Part shown: in pieces, positions 1-6,084 of the stretch | Layout: each line of letters opens with the position of its first letter | Position numbering within the stretch: the first letter of the stretch is position 1 | From: Betaproteobacteria bacterium | GTDB lineage: Bacteria > Pseudomonadota > Gammaproteobacteria > Burkholderiales > SG8-39 | DNA length: 10,026 bases | NCBI GenBank assembly: GCA_005882235.1 | Contig: VBCT01000136.1 | Span: 1-10,026, forward strand | Reading direction: 5' to 3' | The notes under the pieces: model-generated | What the model was told of the DNA's origin: nothing | The model's input: the letters and a program-made list of their open reading frames with translations, nothing else | The model's database searches: none | Program-made: the position numbers and the translations under genes

Positions 1-1
1 G

Positions 2-640
2 TGCAATTATCTCGGCGACCGGCCCGACCTGATCACCGCCACGCTCAGGCGCACGATGGCGTCGGGAGATATCGTCTTCAGCTTCGGCGGCATCGGCGCG
101 ACACCCGACGATCATACCCGGCAGTGCGCCGCAGACGCGGCGGGAGTGGAGCTGGCGTTGCATCCCGATGCGGAAGCGGCGATCCGCTCACGCACCGACA
201 TGCAAATCACGCCGCAGCGCCTCAAGATGGGCGAATTCCCGCGCGGGGCGAGGATCATTCCCAATCCGTACAATCGCATCCCGGGGTTCTCGCTCGTGGA
301 TCACCATTTCGTGCCGGGTTTCCCGGTGATGGCTTGGCCCATGGTCGAGTGGGTGCTCGACCAAGGGTACGCGCATCTGTTTCACCGTACGCCGGAAGCC
401 GAGGCCTCCGTCATCGTCTACGACCTAGCGGAATCTATCGTCACGCCGCTGATGATAGAAGTGGAACAGCGCTACCGCGGCTTGAAGTCGTTCAGCCTGC
501 CCAGCATGGGCGAGACGGGCGTGCGCCGTCATATCGAACTCGGGGTGCGGGGAGTACCGGAAGAAGTGACGCCAGCTATCGAGCAGATGAAGCTTGGGGT
601 CGTCGCGCTCGGCGGCAGGTGGGAAGCAAAGCGTGAGTAA
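2..640 (+). CDS. CinA/MoaB-like molybdopterin-binding domain protein (5' end outside window)
   Basis: The reading frame is open from the first complete codon at base 2 and ends at TAA 638-640, so the N-terminus lies upstream. The visible 212 residues contain the motif FSFGGIGATPDDHT, the signature of the MoCF-biosynthesis fold (MoaB, Mog and the N-domain of CinA, COG1058), where a glycine-rich loop and acidic residues bind a pterin or nucleotide. The visible part ends soon after this fold, with no C-terminal PncC/CinA deamidase domain, so this is the short single-domain form, often labelled competence/damage-inducible protein A. An in-frame ATG at base 56 is not the real start, because the coding pattern continues upstream of it (NYLGDRPDLITATLRRT). 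The substrate is unknown. Proteins of this fold act in molybdenum cofactor synthesis or in clearing damaged nucleotides, and I cannot choose between these. The family call is firm and the function is not. Confidence 0.85.
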   Translation, partial: CNYLGDRPDLITATLRRTMASGDIVFSFGGIGATPDDHTRQCAADAAGVELALHPDAEAAIRSRTDMQITPQRLKMGEFPRGARIIPNPYNRIPGFSLVDHHFVPGFPVMAWPMVEWVLDQGYAHLFHRTPEAEASVIVYDLAESIVTPLMIEVEQRYRGLKSFSLPSMGETGVRRHIELGVRGVPEEVTPAIEQMKLGVVALGGRWEAKRE

Positions 641-644
641 ACAA

Positions 645-670
645 AAAGCCCTGGCTTGCGCCAGGGCTTT
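645..670. terminator. Two-way rho-independent terminator between cinA-like gene and phasin gene
   Basis: A perfect 10-bp inverted repeat, AAAGCCCTGG (645-654) and CCAGGGCTTT (661-670), encloses a 6-base loop. Read on the - strand the stem is followed by a T-rich run (TTTTTGTTT), a good terminator for the phasin transcript. On the + strand the T-run is only three bases, so termination of the cinA-like transcript is weaker there. Its place between two convergent genes fits a shared terminator. Confidence 0.85.
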
Positions 671-675
671 AGGGC

Positions 676-709
676 GCCCACAGAGAGGAGGAGGAGGAGG
701 GCTGTGGGC
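676..709 (-). ncRNA. Hairpin with CCUCC-repeat loop in phasin 3' UTR (possible 3'-UTR small RNA)
   Basis: The arms GCCCACAG (676-683) and CTGTGGGC (702-709) form a perfect 8-bp stem with an 18-base loop. On the phasin (-) strand the loop reads CCC followed by four UCC units and UCU, so it contains overlapping copies of CCUCC, complementary to Shine-Dalgarno GGAGG. The hairpin starts 15 bases after the phasin stop codon and lies 5 bases before the terminator hairpin, which ends in a U-rich tail. Stem-loop with exposed anti-SD loop plus terminator is the architecture of known anti-SD small RNAs and of 3'-UTR-derived RNAs. No processing site or expression can be seen from sequence. It could instead be only an mRNA-stabilising structure. 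Confidence 0.4.
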
Positions 710-724
710 CGCGAAACCTGCAAA

Positions 725-1267
725 TTACGCTGTCGCGCGCTTCTTCGGGGTTTCCCTGGTGGGCGTTGCAGCCGCGGCGAAGTTCGCCTCGGCGATCTCG
801 GTGGCCTGCTTTGCGACCTTGTTGAAGCTGTAATAGGCGGTGTTGGCTGCGGCGAGCGCAGACTTCACGGCTTGGACGGCGACGTCGGATCCGGCTGGCG
901 CGTTCTTCGAGACCTTGTCGAGAAGACCGACCAGGTTCTTGTTAAACTCGGCGGCTTGCGCTTCGAGGAACTTGGCCAATTCGCCGTTCGTTTGGGCGGC
1001 AACTTCGTATACGCCGCGCGAGTAGGCGATGGCTTTTTCCACCGTGGGCTGGGTTGCCGCGGCATTCAGGGTGAGGTATTCCTGGGGGTCTTTGGCGTTG
1101 AGCAGCGCCTTGGCGTGGCCGACGCCTTCCTCAAATGCGGCCTTGGCTGCGTTGAAATACAGCGCGGATAGGCGCTCGAAAGCGGCGAACTGCGTGTGCG
1201 CGAGACCCAGGATGGCCTCGACGCTAGCCTTGTTCGTGCTGGCGATTTGTTCGGGCGTGAAGTTCAT
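725..1267 (-). CDS. phaP: Phasin family protein (PHA granule-associated)
   Basis: This 180-residue protein begins MNFTPEQIASTNKASVEA, the typical opening of betaproteobacterial phasins (Phasin_2 family). It continues as an alanine-rich, amphipathic, almost purely helical chain without cysteine, ending in a basic tail (TPKKRATA). Phasins coat polyhydroxyalkanoate granules in the cytoplasm, limit granule fusion and often are among the most abundant proteins during PHA storage. I chose the ATG at 1267 because GGAG lies 6 bases upstream and it gives the family N-terminus. The frame stays open to 1330, but the additional 21 residues do not look like phasin. A strong promoter with two candidate PhaR sites lies upstream, and a terminator follows the stop codon. 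No phaC, phaA, phaB or phaR gene is in the window, so this is a stand-alone phasin locus, as is common for phaP copies. Confidence 0.92.
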   Translation of the reverse strand: MNFTPEQIASTNKASVEAILGLAHTQFAAFERLSALYFNAAKAAFEEGVGHAKALLNAKDPQEYLTLNAAATQPTVEKAIAYSRGVYEVAAQTNGELAKFLEAQAAEFNKNLVGLLDKVSKNAPAGSDVAVQAVKSALAAANTAYYSFNKVAKQATEIAEANFAAAATPTRETPKKRATA

Positions 1268-1354
1268 GATCATCTCCGTTAGGAAAAAAAGACTCCGTTG
1301 AGCTGAAAATACGTACGGCAAATTTCGCAATGCCCTGGTACCATTCCGGTTTTA

Positions 1355-1365
1355 TTGCACTGCAA
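1355..1365. promoter_or_regulatory. Candidate PhaR operator at the phasin transcription start
   Basis: TTGCACTGCAA is a perfect odd palindrome (5+1+5 bases) with core TGC-N3-GCA. From the position of the -10 box the phasin transcript should start near 1367, so this site covers about +2 to +12, a classic repressor position. PhaR, the PHA-responsive repressor, is known to bind TGC-rich palindromes in phasin promoters, including one overlapping the start site. Assignment to PhaR is inference, because no phaR gene is visible here. Confidence 0.55.
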
Positions 1366-1373
1366 CATTGAGG

Positions 1374-1401
1374 ATTTTACAAGGATAACAATCGATGTCA
1401 A
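1374..1401 (-). promoter_or_regulatory. Sigma70-type promoter of the phasin gene
   Basis: On the - strand there is a perfect -35 box TTGACA (1401-1396), a 16-base spacer, and a -10 box TAAAAT (1379-1374, 5 of 6 matches). The predicted start is near 1367, giving a leader of about 100 bases before the ATG at 1267. This is the best housekeeping-type promoter in the window, which fits the high expression expected of a phasin. Flanking palindromes suggest that it is repressed when no PHA is present. Confidence 0.7.
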
Positions 1402-1411
1402 GAATAATTTG

Positions 1412-1420
1412 TGCGACGCA
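1412..1420. promoter_or_regulatory. Second candidate PhaR site upstream of the phasin -35 box
   Basis: TGCGACGCA is a perfect 9-base odd palindrome with the same TGC-N3-GCA core as the site at 1355-1365. It lies 10 bases upstream of the -35 box, with centres 56 bp apart. One site upstream of -35 and one at the start reproduces the two-site layout I recall for PhaR at the Cupriavidus necator phaP promoter. It is shorter than the first site and weaker evidence on its own. Confidence 0.4.
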
Positions 1421-1568
1421 ATAGACTTCTAGGCAAAAGGAGGGGAAAGTCCAAATAAATAAAGCGTTACATCGGAATCGTCGCCGTGGAAGTCAGTGGA
1501 CACCTACCTCCAACTCTTTGTTTTTAAATGATCCGCGCCTTTTCCGGAGGGCGCGAAGGGAGCGAATC

Positions 1569-2468
1569 GTGAGCACGCGCACCTATGCACCGCCGTCATC
1601 GATCCTTACCCTGCTCGTTCTGCTCGCGCTCGGCTGGGGGGTCAACTGGCCGATCATGAAGGTGGTGATGGCCGAAATGCCGCCGCTGCACTTCCGCGTG
1701 CTGTGTCTTGCGGCCGGGGCTGCGGGCCTTTTCGCGATTGCGCGGGCCAACCGCTTGCCGATTCGCGTCCCTTCGGGAGCCTGGCCGAGGCTGATCGCGA
1801 TCACGCTTTTCAACGTGGCCGCCTGGAATGTTCTCGCGGTCTACGGCGTCACGTTCATGGAATCGGGGCGTGCCGCGATCCTCGCGTATACGTTTCCCGT
1901 GTGGGGCGTGCTGCTCGGAGTGTGGGTTCTGCGCGAGCCGGTGACCGGGAGCCGGCTCGCGGGGGTGGTTCTGGGCGTCCTCGGGATGCTGGTGCTTCTC
2001 GGGGACGAGATCCACGCTGTCGGGCGCTCGCCGACCGGGGCCGTGCTGCTCATCGCCTCGGCGATCAGCTGGGCGGTTAGCACCGTCATCATGAAGCGCT
2101 GGCCGGTCGACCTGCCGACTACTTCCTTTACCGGATGGCAGATGCTGCTCGCCCTCGCGCCGATTCTCTCGGGCGCCTTGCTGTTCGAGGAGGGAAGCTT
2201 TTCGCCGCTCGCGCTCTCGACTTGGCCCTTCTGGGGGCTCGTCTACAACGCGCTCGTCAGCTCGATCTTCTGCAACTGGGCGTGGATCAAGATCGCGACC
2301 CACGCCCCGATCAGCGTTTCCTCGCTCTCCACGTTGATGATCCCGATCGTGGGCGTGTTCAGCGGCATGCTGCTGTTGGGCGAACATCCGCAGTGGAGCG
2401 ATCTGGCCGCGCTCGTCTTGGTCGTCGCTGCCCTGGCGGTCGTGCTCCTGCCGCAGCGCCAGGCATAG
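1569..2468 (+). CDS. DMT superfamily (EamA) transporter
   Basis: This 299-residue hydrophobic protein has about ten membrane segments arranged as two EamA repeats (roughly residues 10-140 and 155-295), the usual size for drug/metabolite transporters of the inner membrane. Family features include the first segment with GWGVNWPIMK, the end of repeat one with TFPVWGVLLGVWVLREPVT, and the matching end of repeat two with LSTLMIPIVGVFSGMLLLGE. The substrate cannot be predicted; relatives export amino acids, nucleobases or other metabolites. I chose GTG 1569 because AAGGGAG (1556-1562) sits 6 bases upstream and the first membrane helix then begins near residue 10. The frame is open back to a TTG at 1518, but those 17 residues are arginine-rich and have no ribosome binding site. 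It is divergent from phaP and ends 10 bases from the convergent gluQRS. Confidence 0.9.
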   Translation: MSTRTYAPPSSILTLLVLLALGWGVNWPIMKVVMAEMPPLHFRVLCLAAGAAGLFAIARANRLPIRVPSGAWPRLIAITLFNVAAWNVLAVYGVTFMESGRAAILAYTFPVWGVLLGVWVLREPVTGSRLAGVVLGVLGMLVLLGDEIHAVGRSPTGAVLLIASAISWAVSTVIMKRWPVDLPTTSFTGWQMLLALAPILSGALLFEEGSFSPLALSTWPFWGLVYNALVSSIFCNWAWIKIATHAPISVSSLSTLMIPIVGVFSGMLLLGEHPQWSDLAALVLVVAALAVVLLPQRQA

Positions 2469-2478
2469 CCCGGCTCGT

Positions 2479-3411
2479 TCAGCCCGCGTCGCCTTCGCGG
2501 ATGCTGCGTCGAGTCGGGATTCTTTCGGTGCGCCAGTTCGCCAGCGCCCAGTTCCAGATCTCCGGAATGCTCCCCGCCGCGAGCGCCGCTGGCGGCACCT
2601 GACCAAGAAAGCGCAAGGCTTGCCAAAGCCGACCCGGGGCCTCCGAGACGGTCAAAGGGGCGGCACGCGTCTGCTTGCTGAGCTTTTCGCCAGTCTGGTT
2701 CATCGCAACCGGAAGATGCATGTATCGCGGCGTCGGGAGACCCAACAAGCGCTGCAACAGGATCTGCCGCGCAGTCGAGGCGAGCAAATCGGCGCCGCGC
2801 ACCACATCGGTGATGCTCTGCTCGAAATCATCCACCACCACTGCGAGCTGGTAGGCGAAAAGGCCGTCCGCGCGCCGCACGATGAAGTCTCCGACTTCCC
2901 GAGCCAGGTGCTGCTCGATCCTGCCTTGAAGCAGGTCTTCAAACGCGATCACCGCGTTGTCGACGCGCACGCGCATCGCTCGAGCCGGGCGTCCCGGCGA
3001 TAGCCCCTTGCGGCAGGTGCCGGGGTAGATGGATTCGCTCGCCGCGGATACGGTTGAATCGGAAATTTCCCTCCGTGTGCAGGCACAGGGAAACACCGCA
3101 TACTCATGCTCGAGACGTTTCAGCGCGGCTCCATAAGCTGCGTCGCGACGGCTCTGGAACACGACTGTTCCGTCCCATTCGAACCCATAAGCCTCGAGCA
3201 TCCTGAGAATCGCATTGGAAGCCCCCCGGGCCTCGCGCGGACGATCGAGATCCTCCATGCGCACCAGCCATCTGCCCCTGTTCCAGCGCGCCTCGAGGTA
3301 GCTGCCGACCGCGGCGACGAGCGACCCGAAATGCAGCGCACCGGTCGGGGAGGGAGCAAAGCGCCCTCGATAGGGTCTCGTCGAGTCATGCATAATCTGG
3401 ACGAAAATCAT
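2479..3411 (-). CDS. gluQRS: Glutamyl-queuosine tRNA(Asp) synthetase
   Basis: GluQ-RS activates glutamate and attaches it to the queuosine base at position 34 of tRNA-Asp. It is a shortened class I glutamyl-tRNA synthetase without the anticodon-binding domain, and the 310 residues here match the family (308 in E. coli). Seen in sequence: RFAPSPTGALHFGS near residues 17-30 with the HFGS form of the HIGH motif, RMEDLDRPRE near 51-60, the zinc ligands C109, C111, Y129 and C133 (pattern CxC...YxxxC), and the KLSKQ motif at 243-247. The ATG at 3411 has a weak GGA nine bases upstream. The ATG at 3393 has no clear ribosome site but gives the usual short lead into YRGRFAPSP, as in E. coli. A TATGAT at 3412-3407 (- strand) could be a -10 box, and if so 3393 would be the start. 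Function is certain; the start is not. Confidence 0.95.
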   Translation of the reverse strand: MIFVQIMHDSTRPYRGRFAPSPTGALHFGSLVAAVGSYLEARWNRGRWLVRMEDLDRPREARGASNAILRMLEAYGFEWDGTVVFQSRRDAAYGAALKRLEHEYAVFPCACTRREISDSTVSAASESIYPGTCRKGLSPGRPARAMRVRVDNAVIAFEDLLQGRIEQHLAREVGDFIVRRADGLFAYQLAVVVDDFEQSITDVVRGADLLASTARQILLQRLLGLPTPRYMHLPVAMNQTGEKLSKQTRAAPLTVSEAPGRLWQALRFLGQVPPAALAAGSIPEIWNWALANWRTERIPTRRSIREGDAG

Positions 3412-3440
3412 ATCAGCGTTTCCGGGCGAGCCGAAAATCC

Positions 3441-4751
3441 ATGACCAATCCCCATCGCGTCGTTATCGTCGGAGGCGGCGCCGGGGGGCTCGAGCTGGCG
3501 ACCCGGGCAGGGGACCGCCTTGGGAGCAGAGGACGCGCCACCGTCACCCTCGTCGACAAGAACGAGACCCACCTCTGGAAACCCCTCTTGCACGAGGTCG
3601 CCGCCGGAAGCATGGATATTCATGCGCACCAGCTCGACTACCTCGCGCAGGCGCGCTGGCACCACTTCACCTTCTGCTGTGGCGCATTGGAGAGGGTCGA
3701 CCGAAAGCGCCGCGAGATCGCGGTGGCGCCTACGGTGGATGAGCGCGGTGTCGAAGTCATCCCGCGCCGCACCCTGAGCTACGATACGCTGGTGATCGCA
3801 ATCGGCAGCGTCGCGAACACTTTCGGCGTCCCCGGAGTCGAAGAGCACGCCTACGCGCTGGAGTCCGCTGCCGAAGCCGACCGCTTCCACCGGCGCCTGA
3901 TCAACGCTTGCATTCAAGCCAACTATCGGCCCGGCAACGCGCGGGGTCAGCTGCGCGTGGTGATCGTAGGCGCAGGAGCGACCGGCGTCGAGCTCGCCGC
4001 CGAGCTGCGCAACACCACGCGCGTGCTCGCCGCATACGGGCTCCAAAACATAGACCCGGAGCGGTTCCTTCATATTACCCTCCTCAACGCCGACCCTCGA
4101 ATCCTGCCGATGCTCCCAGAGCGTATTGCCAATGCCGTGACCGTGGCCCTCGAAGACCTGGGCGTGTGTGTCCGGTGCTCCGAGCAAGCCATCGAGATCG
4201 CGGCGAGCGAGGTGAAGACCAAAAGCGGCAAGGTCTACCCCGCGGACCTTGCGGTCTGGGCGGCGGGAATCAAAGGGGCAGATCTCCTCAGGAATCTCGA
4301 CGGACTCGAAACCAACCACATCAACCAGCTCGTCGTCCAGCCTACGCTGCAGACGACGCGCGATCCGGACATTTTCGCTCTGGGCGACTGCTCGGCGCTC
4401 CCGCGTGAAGGCAAGGCACCGCCCGTGCCGCCGGCCGCGCAGGCGGCGCACCAGCAGGCATCCCACCTTCTCGGGTCGATCGCGCTGCGCATACGCGGGC
4501 GGCCGCCCGCACCCTTCCGCTACCGCGACTTCGGTTCTCTCGTGTCGCTCGGCCAATACAGCACTATCGGTTCGCTGATGGGTTTTCTCTCAGGCAAGAG
4601 CTACCGCGTCGAGGGCTGGTTCGCGCGGCTGATGTACCTGTCGCTGTACAAGATGCACCTGTACGCGCTCCACGGTCCTGTCGGCGTCGCGCTCGATACC
4701 TTGGCGCGACTCCTCAAACGCGGCACTGAGCCGAGCGTCAAGCTGCATTGA
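3441..4751 (+). CDS. ndh: Type II NADH:quinone oxidoreductase (NDH-2 family)
   Basis: This 436-residue flavoprotein would pass electrons from NADH to the quinone pool without pumping protons, sitting on the inner face of the cytoplasmic membrane. It has the two dinucleotide folds expected: VIVGGGAGGLE at 8-18 for FAD, with an acidic residue (D39) at the end of the second strand, and VVIVGAGATGVE at 173-184 for NAD(P)H. FALGDC at 312-317 is the second FAD motif, and AAQAAHQQA at 332-340 is the motif lining the quinone tunnel. The C-terminal 75 residues contain amphipathic and hydrophobic stretches (GSLMGFLSGK, LMYLSLYKMHLYALHG) that anchor such enzymes to the membrane. Length fits the family (about 430). 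The ATG at 3441 has only a weak GAG upstream. It is divergent from gluQRS across 29 bases and probably co-transcribed with the hydrolase 14 bases downstream. Confidence 0.92.
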   Translation: MTNPHRVVIVGGGAGGLELATRAGDRLGSRGRATVTLVDKNETHLWKPLLHEVAAGSMDIHAHQLDYLAQARWHHFTFCCGALERVDRKRREIAVAPTVDERGVEVIPRRTLSYDTLVIAIGSVANTFGVPGVEEHAYALESAAEADRFHRRLINACIQANYRPGNARGQLRVVIVGAGATGVELAAELRNTTRVLAAYGLQNIDPERFLHITLLNADPRILPMLPERIANAVTVALEDLGVCVRCSEQAIEIAASEVKTKSGKVYPADLAVWAAGIKGADLLRNLDGLETNHINQLVVQPTLQTTRDPDIFALGDCSALPREGKAPPVPPAAQAAHQQASHLLGSIALRIRGRPPAPFRYRDFGSLVSLGQYSTIGSLMGFLSGKSYRVEGWFARLMYLSLYKMHLYALHGPVGVALDTLARLLKRGTEPSVKLH

Positions 4752-4765
4752 GGGTCAGTTCCATC

Positions 4766-5545
4766 ATGAAGATCGTGCTCGGCGTCGCCATCGGCGCGCC
4801 GCTGTTCATGTGGCTTTTCCAGGAGCGGATGCTGTTCTTCCCGCGTCCGCTGGACTTTCGCCCTGCACCGCGCCCGAACGTCGAAGAGGTAAGCATCGTC
4901 GCCGCGGATGGCGTCAAGCTCCGCGGCTGGCTGGTGAAGGGCGACGGTGCGCGCCCGCCGCTCGTCATCTACTTCGGCGGCAACGCGGAGGAAGTTTCAT
5001 GGCTTGCGGACCTTTCGGACCATTTTGCCGGCTGGTCCCTGCTGCTCGTGAACTATCGCGGCTACGGGGAGAGCGAAGGCAAACCCGGGGAAAAGGAGCT
5101 CCTTGAGGACGGACTCGTGATCCACGACTACGCGAAGCGGCGTCCGGAGGTGAATTCCGAACGCATCGTCGCGATGGGCCGCAGTTTGGGCAGCGGGGTT
5201 GCGGTTCACCTGGCGGCGCACCGCTTCCTGCGGGGTGTCATACTCGTGTCGCCGTATGACAGTATCGTCGAAGTGGCAAAGCGCCACTATCCTTTTCTGC
5301 CGGTGTCGCTCATGCTCCGGCATCGCTTCGACTCGCTTGCGCGTGCACCTCAGATCGAGGCGCCGCTGCTGTGCCTTGTTGCGACTGAAGACCGTGTCAT
5401 CCCGGTCGCACACTCGCGCACTTTGTTCGAGGCCTGGCGCGGGGCGAAGACTTGGCACGAGGTTCCGCGCTCGGATCACGACAGCATCTCCGGTGAACCC
5501 GAATACTGGGGCTCGATTGCGGATTTTCTGAAGACGCTGCGTTAG
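4766..5545 (+). CDS. Membrane-anchored alpha/beta hydrolase (COG1073 / ABHD13-like)
   Basis: This 259-residue protein begins with one hydrophobic segment (MKIVLGVAIGAPLFMWLF), probably an uncleaved anchor. The alpha/beta-hydrolase fold follows: YFGGNAEE at 69-76 supplies the oxyanion loop region, NYRGYGESEG lies at 96-105, and GRSLGSG at 138-144 is the nucleophile elbow with Ser140. Asp209 (ATEDRVIP) and His238 (SDHDS) complete the triad. This is the Bem46/YfhR/ABHD13-type serine hydrolase; natural substrates are unknown, with esterase or thioesterase activity likely. I chose ATG 4766, with GAGGG 11 bases upstream, over a TTG at 4748 that overlaps the ndh stop codon. The 14-base gap after ndh suggests one transcript, but a functional link with NDH-2 is not established. 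Confidence 0.88.
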   Translation: MKIVLGVAIGAPLFMWLFQERMLFFPRPLDFRPAPRPNVEEVSIVAADGVKLRGWLVKGDGARPPLVIYFGGNAEEVSWLADLSDHFAGWSLLLVNYRGYGESEGKPGEKELLEDGLVIHDYAKRRPEVNSERIVAMGRSLGSGVAVHLAAHRFLRGVILVSPYDSIVEVAKRHYPFLPVSLMLRHRFDSLARAPQIEAPLLCLVATEDRVIPVAHSRTLFEAWRGAKTWHEVPRSDHDSISGEPEYWGSIADFLKTLR

Positions 5546-5570
5546 GAGACGCAAACGCCCCTGTTATAAT
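5542..5570 (+). promoter_or_regulatory. Extended -10 promoter of the thioredoxin gene
   Basis: TGT followed by TATAAT (5562-5570) is a perfect extended -10 element. Seventeen bases upstream the -35 position reads TTAGGA (5542-5547), a poor match, as is common when the TGn extension is present. The -35 region overlaps the TAG stop codon of the hydrolase. The predicted start is near 5577, leaving a leader of about 26 bases that includes GGAG. The thioredoxin gene is therefore probably transcribed independently of the upstream pair. Confidence 0.65.
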
Positions 5571-5602
5571 CGCGGCTCTCGACGAATTCCGGAGATCCTC
5601 GC

Positions 5603-5983
5603 ATGGCGACGATCGCGTTGACCAAAGACAATTTCGAGCAAGTCGTGAACGGTAACGACATGGTCCTCGTCGATTTCTGGGCACCCTGGTGCGGGCCGTG
5701 CAAGGGCTTCGCGCCGGTATTCGAGGCTAGTTCGGAAAAGCACACCGACATCGTGTTTGGAAAAGTGAACACCGACGATGAGCAGGACCTGGCCGCGTCG
5801 TTCAATATCCGCTCGATCCCGACCCTGATGCTTTTCCGCGAGAAGATAATTCTCTTCTCTCAGGCGGGCGCGCTTCCGGGTTCGGCGCTCGAGCAGGTCA
5901 TCACCCAAGGCAGGGATCTCGACATGGCGATGGTGCATAAGGAAATCGCCGACCGAGAATCCGGTCCGCAGGCAAAGGCCTGA
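5603..5983 (+). CDS. Thioredoxin family protein
   Basis: This 126-residue cytoplasmic protein has a single thioredoxin fold. It carries the active site WCGPC at 29-33 inside DFWAPWCGPCKGFAP, the buried Asp24, and the cis-proline motif SIPT (Pro73). It should act as a dithiol-disulfide reductase for cytoplasmic substrates, recharged by thioredoxin reductase, which is not in the window. Length is slightly above the usual 105-110 residues because of a polar C-terminal extension (about 102-126). It lacks a signal peptide, so it is not a periplasmic Dsb-type protein. The ATG at 5603 has GGAG 8 bases upstream. The gene has its own promoter and ends at a two-way terminator facing a convergent small gene. 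It is probably a secondary thioredoxin, so I give no trxA symbol. Confidence 0.93.
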   Translation: MATIALTKDNFEQVVNGNDMVLVDFWAPWCGPCKGFAPVFEASSEKHTDIVFGKVNTDDEQDLAASFNIRSIPTLMLFREKIILFSQAGALPGSALEQVITQGRDLDMAMVHKEIADRESGPQAKA

Positions 5984-6037
5984 CGGGCGACACAGCCGAG
6001 ACCCTCGGCGGTGCCATGCCGCACTCAAGGGAAACAA

Positions 6038-6067
6038 AAAAGGCAGGGAAAGGCGTCCCTGCCTTTT
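6038..6067. terminator. Two-way rho-independent terminator between thioredoxin and lysine-rich protein genes
   Basis: A perfect 12-bp stem pairs AAAAGGCAGGGA (6038-6049) with TCCCTGCCTTTT (6056-6067) around a 6-base loop. The + strand continues with C after four T; the - strand continues into further T (TTTTTTGTTT), so termination should be strongest for the lysine-rich gene but work for both convergent transcripts. Confidence 0.9.
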
Positions 6068-6084
6068 CTAGCGGATAGGAAAAC

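Larger units (their letters stand above)
1268..1568. other. Divergent intergenic region between phaP and the EamA transporter gene
   Basis: This 301-base stretch is clearly richer in A and T than the flanking genes and has no convincing gene. It holds the phasin promoter and two TGC-N3-GCA palindromes (listed separately), and a roughly 100-base phasin leader. On the transporter side there is a 15-base purine tract (1435-1449) and a small hairpin just before the transporter ribosome binding site (arms 1534-1539 and 1550-1555). I found no convincing + strand promoter: a TTTACA at 1376 lacks a well-placed -10 box. Confidence 0.6.

Noticed and set aside
1..636. A 211-residue frame-1 open reading frame starting with GTG at base 1
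   Set aside because: It is arginine/alanine-rich noise. The overlapping frame-2 product shows the clear CinA/MoaB motif GGIGATPDDHT and proper codon use.
687..701. GGAGG repeats as a ribosome binding site for a + strand gene
   Set aside because: No start codon at proper spacing opens a credible frame; the + strand frame there is a shadow of the phasin gene.
1435..1445. AAAAGGAGGGG as a ribosome binding site of a small gene
   Set aside because: No ATG, GTG or TTG lies within a usable distance downstream.
1491..1510. Possible insertion sequence end (TGTCCACTGACTT on the - strand)
   Set aside because: No matching inverted end, target duplication or transposase is present in the window.
1596..2606. 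Long - strand open frame opposite the EamA transporter gene
   Set aside because: Its product is an arginine/glutamate/histidine-rich shadow typical of GC-rich antisense frames, while the + strand encodes a clean ten-helix transporter.
3408..4556. Long - strand open frame opposite ndh
   Set aside because: Antisense shadow; the + strand product carries all NDH-2 motifs. Overlap with the gluQRS start region also argues against it.
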